From Aplidium turbinatum (taxonomy: Eukaryota; Chordata; Ascidiacea; Aplousobranchia; Polyclinidae): 64,000 nt of DNA. Below the pieces are notes generated by a model that made no database searches, was not told where the DNA came from, and saw only the letters and a list, made by a program, of their open reading frames with translations. Shown here piece by piece: positions 48,691 through 60,539 of this stretch; position 1 is the first letter of the stretch, and each line of letters opens with the position of its first letter. The stretch spans positions 19,494,498 to 19,558,497 of the forward strand of contig OU964921.1 of assembly GCA_918807975.1 (NCBI GenBank). Reading direction: 5' to 3'. A program made the translations under genes and the position numbers.

Positions 48691-49840
48691 GTTCACTTTT
48701 AGTACGTAAATAAACTTTCTTAGACAATTTTTAATGACGTTAGTTCCAAACTAAAAGAATTAGATAGTTTCCCAAAAAAAAATTATTTTTCACGGTATGA
48801 AATGTCTTGGAAAAAGTTTTTTGAAAAGACAAGTTTTTTTCAATGATGTTCACTTTTAGTACGTAACAAAACTTTCTTAGACAATTTTTAATGACGTTAG
48901 TTCCAAACTAAAAGAATTAGATAGTTTCGCAAAAAAAAATTATTTTTTACTGTATGAAATGTCTTAGAAAAATTTTTGAAAAATTTTTTTGAAAAGACAA
49001 TTTTTTTTCAATAATGTTCACTTTTAGTTCGTAAATAAACTTTCTTAGACAATTTTTAATGACGTTAGTTCCAAACTAAAAGAATTAGAGAGTTTTGCAA
49101 AAAAAATTATTTTTTACTGCATGAAATGTCTTGAAAAAGTTTTTGAGAAACTTTTGAAAAAGACAATTTTTTTCAATAATGTTCACTTTAGTACGTAAAA
49201 AAACTTTCTTAGACAATTTTTAATGACGTTAGTTTCAAACTAAAAGAATTAGATTGTTTCGCAAAAAAAAATTATTTTTCACTGTATGAAATGTCTTAGA
49301 AAAGTTTTTGAAAAATTTTTTTGAAAAGGCAATTTTTTTTCAATAATGTTCACTTTTAGTACGTAAAAAAACTTTCTTAGACAATTTTTAATGACGTTAG
49401 TTCCAAACTAAAAGAATTAGATAGTTTCGCAAAAAAAAATTATTTTGCACAGTATGAAATGTCTTGGAAAAATTTTTTTGAAAAGACAATTTTTTTTCAA
49501 TAATGTTCACTTTTAGTACGTAACAAAACTTCCTTAGATGATTTTTAATGACGTTAGTTCCAAACTAAAAGAATTAGATAGTTTCGCAAAAAAAAATTAT
49601 TTTTCACTGTATGAAATGTTTTTGAAAAATTTTTGAAAAATTTCTTTGAAAAGACAATTTGTTTTCAATAATGTTCACTTTTAGTACGTAAATAAACTTT
49701 CTTAGACAATTTTTAATGACGTTAGTTCCAAACTAAAAGAATTAGATAGTTTCGCAAAAAAAAATTATTTTTCACTGTATGAAATGTCTTAGAAAAACTT
49801 CTGAAAAATTTCTTTGAAAAGACAATTTTTTTTCAATAAT
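48691..49840 (+). repeat. Seven-monomer HOR, 1150 bp, second tandem pair, member 1
   Basis: Anchors are 48691, 48848, 49016, 49181, 49348, 49505 and 49673, spaced 157, 168, 165, 167, 157, 168 and 168 bp. This pair corresponds to the 40.6-42.9 kb pair at an offset near 8050, falling to 8040 after a 13-bp deletion in the second member. Confidence 0.9.
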
Positions 49841-50977
49841 GTTCACTTTTAGTACGTAAATAAACTTTCTTAGACAATTTGTAATGACGTTAGTTCCAAA
49901 CTAAAAGAATTAGATAGTTTCCCAAAAAAAAATTATTTTTCACGGTATGAAATGTCTTGGAAAAAGTTTTTTGAAAAGACAAGTTTTTTTCAATGATGTT
50001 CACTTTTAGTACGTAACAAAACTTTCTTAGACAATTTTTAATGACGTTAGTTCCAAACTAAAAGAATTAGATAGTTTCGCAAAAAAAAATTATTTTTTAC
50101 TGTATGAAATGTCTTAGAAAAATTTTTGAAAAATTTTTTTGAAAAGACAATTTTTTTTCAATAATGTTCACTTTTAGTTCGTAAATAAACTTTCTTAGAC
50201 AATTTTTAATGACGTTAGTTCCAAACTAAAAGAATTAGAGAGTTTTGCAAAAAAAATTATTTTTTACTGCATGAAATGTCTTGAAAAAGTTTTTGAGAAA
50301 CTTTTGAAAAAGACAATTTTTTTCAATAATGTTCACTTTAGTACGTAAAAAAACTTTCTTAGACAATTTTTAATGACGTTAGTTTCAAACTAAAAGAATT
50401 AGATTGTTTCGCAAAAAAAAATTATTTTTCACTGTATGAAATGTCTTAGAAAAGTTTTTGAAAAGGCAATTTTTTTTCAATAATGTTCACTTTTAGTACG
50501 TAAAAAAACTTTCTTAGACAATTTTTAATGACGTTAGTTCCAAACTAAAAGAATTAGATAGTTTCGCAAAAAAAAATTATTTTGCACAGTATGAAATGTC
50601 TTGGAAAAATTTTTTTGAAAAGACAATTTTTTTTCAATAATGTTCACTTTTAGTACGTAACAAAACTTCCTTAGATGATTTTTAATGACGTTAGTTCCAA
50701 ACTAAAAGAATTAGATAGTTTCGCAAAAAAAAATTATTTTTCACTGTATGAAATGTTTTTGAAAAATTTTTGAAAAATTTTTTTGAAAAGACAATTTGTT
50801 TTCAATAATGTTCACTTTTAGTACGTAAATAAACTTTCTTAGACAATTTTTAATGACGTTAGTCCCAAACTAAAAGAATTAGATAGTTTCGCAAAAAAAA
50901 ATTATTTTTCACAGTATGAAATGTCTTAGAAAAACTTCTGAAAAATATCTTTGAAAAGACAATTTTTTTTCAATTAT
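49841..50977 (+). repeat. Seven-monomer HOR, 1137 bp, second tandem pair, member 2
   Basis: This unit has the same monomer order but a 13-bp loss near 50456, where the tail reads GTTTTTGAAAAGGCAATT with one GAAAAATTT unit missing. The loss removes one linker sub-unit, as expected from slippage between adjacent sub-units. AGTCCCAAAC at 50861 and CAATTATG near 50971 match the 42.8-42.9 kb unit. Confidence 0.9.
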
Positions 50978-51229
50978 GTTCACTTTTAGTACGTAAATAA
51001 ACTTTCTTAGACAATTTTTAATGACGTTAGTTCCAAACTAAAAGAATTAGATAGTTTCGCAAAAAAAAATTATTTTTCACTGTATGAAATGTCTTAGAAA
51101 AATTTCTGAAAAATTTCTTTGAAAAGACAATTTTTTTTCAATAATGTTCACTTTTAGTACGTAAATAAACTTTCTTAGACAATTTTTAATGACGTTAGTT
51201 CCAAACTAAAAGAATTAGATAGTTTCGCA

Positions 51230-52660
51230 AAAAAAAATTTATTTTTCACTGTATGAAATGTCTTAGAAAAGCTTTTGAAAAATTTTTTTAAAAACACAAT
51301 TTTTTTTCGATAATGTTCTCTTTTAGTACGTTTCTTAGACAATTTTTAATGACATTAGTTCCAAACTAAAAGAATTAGATAGTTTCGCAAAAAAAAATTA
51401 TTTTTCACTCTAAGAAATGTCTTAGAAAAATTTTTTTGAAAAGACAATTTTTTTTCAATAATGTTCACTTTTAGTACGTAAATAAACTTTCTTAGACAAT
51501 TTTTAATGACGTTAGTTCCAAACTAAAAGAATTAGATAGTTTGCCAAAAAAAATTTATTTTTTACTGTATGAAATGTCTTAGAAAAATTTTTGAAAAATT
51601 TTTTTGAAAAGACAATTTTTTTTCAATAATGTTCACCTTTAGTTCGTAAATAAACTTTCTTAGACAATTTTTAATAACGTTAGTTCCAAACTAAAAGAAT
51701 TAGATAGTTTCGCAGAAAAAAATTACTTTTTAATGCATGAAATGTCTTGGAAATGTTTTTGAAAAATTTTTTTGAAAACACAAATTTTTTTCGATAATGT
51801 TCACTTTTAGTACGTAAAAAAACTTTCTTAGACAATTTTTAATGACGTTAGTTCCAAACAAAAAGAATTAGATAGTTTCGCAAAAAAAATTATTTTTCAC
51901 TGTATGAAATGTCTTGGAAAAATTTTTTTAAAAATTCAATTTTTTTTAATAATGTTCACTTTTAGTACGTAAATAAACTTTCTTAGACAATTTTCAATGA
52001 CGTTAGTTCCAAACTAAAAGAATTAGATAGTTTCGCAAAAAAAAAATGATTTTTCACTGTATGAAATGTCTTGGAAAAAGTTTTTTGAAAAGACAAGTTT
52101 TTTTCAATGATGTTCACTTTTAGTACGTAAAAAAACTTTCTTAGACAATTTTTAATGACATTAGTTCCAAACTAAAAGAATTAGATAGTTTCGCAAAAAA
52201 AAACTATTTTTCACTCTATGAAATGTCTTGGAAAAATTTTTTTGAAAAGACAATTTTTTTTCAATAATGTTCACTTTTAGTACGTAACAAAACTTCCTTA
52301 GACAATTTTTAATGACGTTAGTTCCAAACTAAAAGAATTAGATAGTTTCGCAAAAAAAAATTATTTTTCACTGTATGAAATGTCTTAGAAAGGTTTTTGA
52401 AAAATTTTTTTGAAAAGACAATTTTTTTTCAATAATGTTCACTTTTAGTACGTAAAAGAACTTTCTTAGACAATTTTTAATGACGTTAGTTCCAAACTAA
52501 AAGAATTAGACAGTTTCGCAAAAAAAATTATTTTTCACTGTATGAAATGTCTTGGAAATAGTTTTTTGAAAAGACAATTTTTTTTCAATAATGTTCACTT
52601 TTGGTACGTAAATAAACTTTCTTAGACAATTTTTAATGACGTTAGTTCCAAACTAAAAGA
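51230..52660 (+). repeat. 1.43-kb copy of the 30.4-31.8 kb segment
   Basis: Offset 20858 bp holds for the deletion junction (30472 and 51330), the TAAAAATTCAATT monomer, TGATTTTTCAC, CTTAGAAAGG and GTAAAAGAAC. The left edge is near 51160-51230, in a monomer that starts as GTAAATAAAC and ends as the AAGCTT type. The right edge is near 52660, where this copy goes to GTTTCCTAAAA and the other to GTTTTGC. ATTAGACAG near 52507 is private. Confidence 0.83.
51315..51462 (+). repeat. 148-bp deletion monomer
   Basis: The junction is at 51330, which is 20858 bp from the 30472 copy, within the 51.2-52.7 kb segmental copy. Confidence 0.87.
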
Positions 52661-55600
52661 ATTAGATAGTTTCCTAAAAAAAAATTATTTTTTACTGTAT
52701 GAAATGTCTTAGAAAAATTTTTGAAAAATTTTTTTGAAAAGACAATTTTTTTTCAATAATGTTCACTTTTAGTTCGTAAATAAACTTTCTTAGACAATTT
52801 TTAATGACATTAGTTCCAAACTAAAAGAATTAGAGAGTTTTGCAAAAAAAATTATTTTTTACTGCATGAAATGTCTTGAAAAAGTTTTTGAGAAACTTTT
52901 GAAAAAGACAATTTTTTTCAATAATGTTCACTTTAGTACGTAAAAAAACTTTCTTAGACAATTTTTAATGACGTTAGTTTCAAACTAAAAGAATTAGATT
53001 GTTTCGCAAAAAAAAATTATTTTTCACTGTATGAAATGTCTTAGAAAAGTTTTTGAAAAATTTTTTTGAAAAGGCAATTTTTTTTTAATAATGTTCACTT
53101 TTAGTACGTAAAAAAACTTTCTTAGACAATTTTTAATGACGTTAGTTCCAAACTAAAAGAATTAGATAGTTTCGCAAAAAAAAATTATTTTGCACAGTAT
53201 GAAATGTCTTGGAAAAGTTTTTTTGAAAAGACAATTTTTTTTCAATAATGTTCACTTTTAGTACGTAACAAAACTTCCTTAGATGATTTTTAATGACGTT
53301 AGTTCCAAACTAAAAGAATTAGATAGTTTCGCAAAAAAAAATTATTTTTCACTGTATGAAATGTCTTGGAAAAATTTTTTTAAAAAGACATTTTTTTTTT
53401 TCAATAATGTTCACTTTTAGTACGTAAATAAACTTTCTTAGACAATTTTTATTGACGTCAATTCCAAACTAAAAGAATTAGATAGTTTCGCAAAAAAAAT
53501 TAATTTTCACTGTATGAAATGTCTTAGAAAAATTTCTGAAAAATTTCTTTGATAAGACAACTTTTTTTCAATAATGTTCACTTTTAGTACGTAAAAAAAC
53601 TTTCTTAGACAATTTTTAATGACGTTAGTTCCAAACTAAAAGAATTAGATAGTTTTCCAAAAAAAAAAAGTTTTTCACTGTATGAAATGGTTTTGAAAAA
53701 TTTTTTTAAAAAGACAATTTTTTTTCAATAATGTTCACTTTTAGTACGTAACAAAACTTTCTTAGACAATTTTTAATGACGTTCGTTCCAAACTAAAAGA
53801 ATTAGATAGTTTCGCAAAAAAAAATTATTTTTTACTGTATGAAATGTTTTTGAAAAATTTTTGAAAAATTTTTTTAAAAAGACAATTTTTTTTCAATAAT
53901 GTTCACTTTTAGTACGTAAATAAACTTTCTTAGACAATTTTTAATGACGTTAGTTCCAAACTAAAAGAATTAGATAGTTTCGCAAAAAAAATGATTTTTC
54001 ACTGTATGAAATGTCTTAGAAAAACTTCTGAAAAATATCTTTGAAAAGACAATTTTTTTTCAATAATGTTCACTTTTAGTACGTAAATAAACTTTCTTAG
54101 ACAATTTTTAATGACGTTAGTTCCAAACTAAAAGAATTAGATAGTTTCGCAAAAAAAAATTATTTTTCACTGTATGAAATGTCTTAGAAAAATTTCTGAA
54201 AAATTTCTTTGAAAAGACAATTTTTTTTCAATAATTTTCACTTTTAGTACGTAAATAAACTTTCTTAGACAATTTTTAATGACGTTAGTTCCAAACTAAA
54301 AGAATTAGATAGATTCGCAAAAAAAAATTATTTTTCACTGTATGAAATGTCTTAGAAAAATTTCTGAAAAATTTCTTTGAAAAGACAATTTTTTTTCAAT
54401 AATGTTCACTTTTAGTACGTTACAAGACTTCCTTAGACAATTTTTATTGACGTTAGTTCCAAACTAAAAGAATTAGATAGTTTCGCAAAAAAAAATTAAT
54501 TTTCACTGTATGAAATGTCTTAGAAAAATTTCTGAAAAATTTCTTTGATAAGACAATTTTTTTTCAATAATGTTCACTTTTAGTACGTAAAAAAACTTTC
54601 TTAGACAATTTTTAATGACGTTAGTTCCAAACTAAAAGAATTAGATAGTTTTCCAAAAAAAAAAAGTTTTTCACTGTATGAAATGGTTTTGAAAAATTTT
54701 TTTAAAAAGACAATTTTTTTTCAATAATGTTCACTTTTAGTACGTAACAAAACTTTCTTAGACAATTTTTAATGACGTTCGTTCCAAACTAAAAGAATTA
54801 GATAGTTTCGCAAAAAAAAATTATTTTTTACTGTATGAAATGTTTTTGAAAAATTTTTGAAAAATTTTTTTGAAAAGACAATTTTTTTTCAATAATGTTC
54901 ACTTTTAGTACGTAAATAAACTTTCTTAGACAATTTTTAATGACGTTAGTTCCAAACTAAAAGAATTAGATAGTTTCGCAAAAAAAAATTATTTTTCACT
55001 GTATGAAATGTCTTAGAAAAACTTCTGAAAAATTTCTTTGAAAAGACAATTTTTTTTCAATAATGTTCACTTTTAGTACGTAAATAAACTTTCTTAGACA
55101 ATTTTTAATGACGTTAGTTCCAAACTAAAAGAATTAGATAGTTTCCCAAAAAAAAATTATTTTTCACGGTATGAAATGTCTTGGAAAAAGTTTTTTGAAA
55201 AGACAAGTTTTTTTCAATGATGTTCACTTTTAGTACGTAACAAAACTTTCTTAGACAATTTTTAATGACGTTAGTTCCAAACTAAAAGAATTAGATAGTT
55301 TCGCAAAAAAAAATTATTTTTCACTGTATGAAATGTCTTGGAAAAAGTTTTTTGAAAAGACAAGTTTTTTTCAATGATGTTCACTTTTAGTACGTAACAA
55401 AACTTTCTTAGACAATTTTTAATGACGTTAGTTCCAAACTAAAAGAATTAGATAGTTTCCTAAAAAAAAATTATTTTTTACTGTATGAAATGTCTTAGAA
55501 AAATTTTTGAAAAATTTTTTTGAAAAGACAATTTTTTTTCAATAATGTTCACTTTTAGTTCGTAAATAAACTTTCTTAGACAATTTTTAATGACGTTAGT

Positions 55601-56265
55601 TCCAAACTAAAAGAATTAGAGAGTTTTGCAAAAAAAATTATTTTTTACTGCATGAAATGTCTTGAAAAAGTTTTTGAGAAACTTTTGAAAAAGACAATTT
55701 TTTTCAATAATGTTCACTTTAGTACGTAAAAAAACTTTCTTAGACAATTTTTAATGACGTTAGTTTCAAACTAAAAGAATTAGATTGTTTTGCAAAAAAA
55801 AATTATTTTTCACTGTATGAAATGTCTTAGAAAAGTTTTTGAAAAATTTTTTTGAAAAGGCAATTTTTTTTCAATAATGTTCACTTTTAGTACGTAAAAA
55901 AACTTTCTTAGACAATTTTTAATGACGTTAGTTCCAAACTAAAAGAATTAGAGAGTTTTGCAAAAAAAATTATTTTTTACTGCATGAAATGTCTTGAAAA
56001 AGTTTTTGAGAAACTTTTGAAAAAGACAATTTTTTTCAATAATGTTCACTTTAGTACGTAAAAAAACTTTCTTAGACAATTTTTAATGACGTTAGTTTCA
56101 AACTAAAAGAATTAGATTGTTTCGCAAAAAAAAATTATTTTTCACTGTATGAAATGTCTTAGAAAAGTTTTTGAAAAAATTTTTTGAAAAGGCAATTTTT
56201 TTTTAATAATGTTCACTTTTAGTACGTAAAAAAACTTTCTTAGACAATTTTTAATGACGTTAGTT
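52540..56265 (+). repeat. 3.7-kb segment of a 4095-bp period pair, copy 1
   Basis: Offset 4095 holds for GTCTTGGAAATAG (about 52549 and 56644), TTAGATGATT (53279 and 57374), TGACGTCA (53453 and 57548) and ATTTTCAC (54234 and 58329). Downstream it is 4077 after an 18-bp loss in copy 2. Two successive GTCTTGGAAAAAG monomers (anchors 55222 and 55379) are shared. The block ends near 56265, where AGTTTCAAAC here is AGTTCCAAAC in the other. Confidence 0.85.
52593..53278 (+). repeat. 686-bp cassette with a replaced head
   Basis: Length is still 686 bp, but the first monomer starts CTTTTGGTACGTAAATAAAC in place of CTTTTAGTACGTAACAAAAC and is not preceded by CAATGATG. The head comes from the monomer type at 31.7 kb, so the first monomer is a hybrid created by exchange in the conserved core. 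Confidence 0.83.
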
Positions 56266-56599
56266 TCAAACTAAAAGAATTAGATAGTTTCGCAAAAAAA
56301 ATTATTTTTCACGGTATGAAATGTCTTGGAAATAGTTTTTTGAAAAGACAATTTTTTTTCAACAATGTTCACTTTTGGTACGTAAATAAACTTTCTTAGA
56401 CAATTTTTAATGACGTTAGTTCCAAACTAAAAGAATTAGATAGTTTCCTAAAAAAAAATTATTTTTTACTGTATGAAATGTCTTGAAAAAGTTTTTGAGA
56501 AACTTTTGAAAAAGACAATTTTTTTCAATAATGTTCACTTTAGTACGTAAAAAAACTTTCTTAGACAATTTTTAATGACGTTAGTTTCAAACTAAAAGA
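56266..56599 (+). repeat. Bridge monomers between the 4.1-kb copies
   Basis: Two hybrid monomers fill the gap. One has CAACAATG near 56361 and CTTTTGGTACG. The next begins with GTTTCCTAAAA and ends with CTTGAAAAAGTTTTTGAG, joining the halves of two monomers that are adjacent in the 686-bp cassette. One monomer length has been lost by this join. Confidence 0.75.
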
Positions 56600-56687
56600 A
56601 TTAGATAGTTTCGCAAAAAAAATTATTTTTCACTGTATGAAATGTCTTGGAAATAGTTTTTTGAAAAGACAATTTTTTTTCAATAAT

Positions 56688-57373
56688 GTTCACTTTTGGT
56701 ACGTAAATAAACTTTCTTAGACAATTTTTAATGACGTTAGTTCCAAACTAAAAGAATTAGATAGTTTCCTAAAAAAAAATTATTTTTTACTGTATGAAAT
56801 GTCTTAGAAAAATTTTTGAAAAATTTTTTTGAAAAGACAATTTTTTTTCAATAATGTTCACTTTTAGTTCGTAAATAAACTTTCTTAGACAATTTTTAAT
56901 GACGTTAGTTCCAAACTAAAAGAATTAGAGAGTTTTGCAAAAAAAATTATTTTTTACTGCATGAAATGTCTTGAAAAAGTTTTTGAGAAACTTTTGAAAA
57001 AGACAATTTTTTTCAATAATGTTCACTTTAGTACGTAAAAAAACTTTCTTAGACAATTTTTAATGACGTTAGTTTCAAACTAAAAGAATTAGATTGTTTC
57101 GCAAAAAAAAATTATTTTTCACTGTATGAAATGTCTTAGAAAAGTTTTTGAAAAATTTTTTTGAAAAGGCAATTTTTTTTTAATAATGTTCACTTTTAGT
57201 ACGTAAAAAAACTTTCTTAGACAATTTTTAATGACGTTAGTTCCAAACTAAAAGAATTAGATAGTTTCGCAAAAAAAAATTATTTTGCACAGTATGAAAT
57301 GTCTTGGAAAAATTTTTTTGAAAAGACAATTTTTTTTCAATAATGTTCACTTTTAGTACGTAACAAAACTTCC
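56688..57373 (+). repeat. 686-bp cassette with the same replaced head
   Basis: Partner of 52593-53278 at offset 4095, with the identical hybrid first monomer. The exchange therefore came before the 4.1-kb duplication. Confidence 0.83.
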
Positions 57374-59634
57374 TTAGATGATTTTTAATGACGTTAGTTC
57401 CAAACTAAAAGAATTAGATAGTTTCGCAAAAAAAAATTATTTTTCACTGTATGAAATGTCTTGGAAAAATTTTTTTAAAAAGACATTTTTTTTTTTCAAT
57501 AATGTTCACTTTTAGTACGTAAAAAAACTTTCTTAGACAATTTTTATTGACGTCAATTCCAAACTAAAAGAATTAGATAGTTTCGCAAAAAAAATTAATT
57601 TTCACTGTATGAAATGTCTTAGAAAAATTTCTGAAAAATTTCTTTGATAAGACAACTTTTTTTCAATAATGTTCACTTTTAGTACGTAAAAAAACTTTCT
57701 TAGACAATTTTTAATGACGTTAGTTCCAAACTAAAAGAATTAGATAGTTTTCCAAAAAAAAAAAGTTTTTCACTGTATGAAATGGTTTTGAAAAATTTTT
57801 TTAAAAAGACAATTTTTTTTCAATAATGTTCACTTTTAGTACGTAACAAAACTTTCTTAGACAATTTTTAATGACGTTCGTTCCAAACTAAAAGAATTAG
57901 ATAGTTTCGCAAAAAAAAATTATTTTTTATTGTATGAAATGTTTTTGAAAAATTTTTGAAAAATTTTTTTGAAAAGACAATTTTTTTTCAATAATGTTCA
58001 CTTTTAGTACGTAAATAAACTTTCTTAGACAATTTTTAATGACGTTAGTTCCAAACTAAAAGAATTAGATAGTTTCGCAAAAAAAATGATTTTTCACTGT
58101 ATGAAATGTCTTAGAAAAACTTCTGAAAAATATCTTTGAAAAGACAATTTTTTTTCAATAATGTTCACTTTTAGTACGTAAATAAACTTTCTTAGACAAT
58201 TTTTAATGACGTTAGTTCCAAACTAAAAGAATTAGATAGTTTCGCAAAAAAAAATTATTTTTCACTGTATGAAATGTCTTAGAAAAATTTCTGAAAAATT
58301 TCTTTGAAAAGACAATTTTTTTTCAATAATTTTCACTTTTAGTACGTAAATAAACTTTCTTAGACAATTTTTAATGACGTTAGTTCCAAACTAAAAGAAT
58401 TAGATAGATTCGCAAAAAAAAATTATTTTTCACGGTATGAAATGTCTTAGAAAAATTTCTGAAAAATTTCTTTGAAAAGACAATTTTTTTTCAATAATGT
58501 TCACTTTTAGTACGTTACAAGACTTCCTTAGACAATTTTTAATGACGTTAGTTCCAAACTAAAAGAATTAGATAGTTTCGCAAAAAAAAATTAATTTTCA
58601 CTGTATGAAATGTCTTAGAAAAATTTCTGAACAATTTCTTTGATAAGACAATTTTTTTTCAATAATGTTCACTTTTAGTACGTAAAAAAACTTTCTTAGA
58701 CAATTTTTAATGACGTTAGTTCCAAACTAAAAGAATTAGATAGTTTTCCAAAAAAAAAAAGTTTTTCACTGTATGAAATGGTTTTGAAAAATTTTTTTAA
58801 AAAGACAATTTTTTTTCAATAATGTTCACTTTTAGTACGTAACAAAACTTTCTTAGACAATTTTTAATGACGTTCGTTCCAAACTAAAAGAATTAGATAG
58901 TTTCGCAAAAAAAAATTATTTTTTACTGTATGAAATGTTTTTGAAAAATTTTTGAAAAATTTTTTTGAAAAGACAATTTTTTTTCAATAATGTTCACTTT
59001 TAGTACGTAAATAAACTTTCTTAGACAATTTTTAATGACGTTAGTTCCAAACTAAAAGAATTAGATAGTTTCGCAAAAAAAAATTATTTTTCACTGTATG
59101 AAATGTCTTAGAAAAACTTCTGAAAAATTTCTTTGAAAAGACAATTTTTTTTCAATAATGTTCACTTTTAGTACGTAAATAAACTTTCTTAGACAATTTT
59201 TAATGACGTTAGTTCCAAACTAAAAGAATTAGATAGTTTCCCAAAAAAAAATTATTTTTCACGGTATGAAATGTCTTGGAAAAAGTTTTTTGAAAAGACA
59301 AGTTTTTTTCAATGATGTTCACTTTTAGTACGTAACAAAACTTTCTTAGACAATTTTTAATGACGTTAGTTCCAAACTAAAAGAATTAGATAGTTTCGCA
59401 AAAAAAAATTATTTTTCACTGTATGAAATGTCTTGGAAAAAGTTTTTTGAAAAGACAAGTTTTTTTCAATGGTGTTCACTTTTAGTACGTAACAAAACTT
59501 TCTTAGACAATTTTTAATGACGTTAGTTCCAAACTAAAAGAATTAGATAGTTTCCTAAAAAAAAATTATTTTTTACTGTATGAAATGTCTTAGAAAAATT
59601 TTTAAAAAATTTTTTTGAAAAGACAATTTTTTTT

Positions 59635-59665
59635 CAATAATGTTCAACTTTCTTAGACAATTTTT
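59635..59665 (+). other. 18-bp deletion inside one monomer
   Basis: GTTCAACTTTCTTAG stands where the sister copy (about 55551) reads GTTCACTTTTAGTTCG and then GTAAATAAACTTTC. Eighteen bases, including the TAGTTCG segment, are lost. The offset to the sister copy drops from 4095 to 4077 across this point. It is the largest loss within the anchor region that I saw. Confidence 0.88.
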
Positions 59666-60539
59666 AATGACGTTAGTTCCAAACTAAAAGAATTAGAGAG
59701 TTTTGCAAAAAAAATTATTTTTTACTGCATGAAATGTCTTGAAAAAGTTTTTGAGAAACTTTTGAAAAAGACAATTTTTTTCAATAATGTTCACTTTAGT
59801 ACGTAAAAAAACTTTCTTAGACAATTTTTAATGACGTTAGTTTCAAACTAAAAGAATTAGATTGTTTTGCAAAAAAAAATTATTTTTCACTGTATGAAAT
59901 GTCTTAGAAAAGTTTTTGAAAAATTTTTTTGAAAAGGCAATTTTTTTTCAATAATGTTCACTTTTAGTACGTAAAAAAACTTTCTTAGACAATTTTTAAT
60001 GACGTTAGTTCCAAACTAAAAGAATTAGAGAGTTTTGCAAAAAAAATTATTTTTTACTGCATGAAATGTCTTGAAAAAGTTTTTGAGAAACTTTTGAAAA
60101 AGACAATTTTTTTCAATAATGTTCACTTTAGTACGTAAAAAAACTTTCTTAGACAATTTTTAATGACGTTAGTTTCAAACTAAAAGAATTAGATTGTTTC
60201 GCAAAAAAAAATTATTTTTCACTGTATGAAATGTCTTAGAAAAGTTTTTGAAAAAATTTTTTGAAAAGGCAATTTTTTTTTAATAATGTTCACTTTTAGT
60301 ACGTAAAAAAACTTTCTTAGACAATTTTTAATGACGTTAGTTCCAAACTAAAAGAATTAGATAGTTTCGCAAAAAAAAATTATTTTGCACAGTATGAAAT
60401 GTCTTGGAAAAATTTTTTTGAAAAGACAATTTTTTTTCAATAATGTTCACTTTTAGTACGTAACAAAACTTCCTTAGATGATTTTTTATGACGTTAGTTC
60501 CAAACTAAAAGAATTAGATAGTTTCGCAAAAAAAAATTA

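Larger units (their letters stand above)
48490..51380 (+). repeat. 2.9-kb segment, copy 2
   Basis: Partner of 40440-43330. Both contain two 7-mer HORs followed by the same AGTCCC, CAATTATG and deletion monomers, so the pair was copied as a whole. Confidence 0.82.
56600..60350 (+). repeat. 3.7-kb segment of a 4095-bp period pair, copy 2
   Basis: Partner of 52540-56265. Private changes include TTATTGTATG near 57929, CTGAACAATTT near 58628, CAATGGTG near 59469 and the 18-bp deletion near 59646. Confidence 0.85.
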
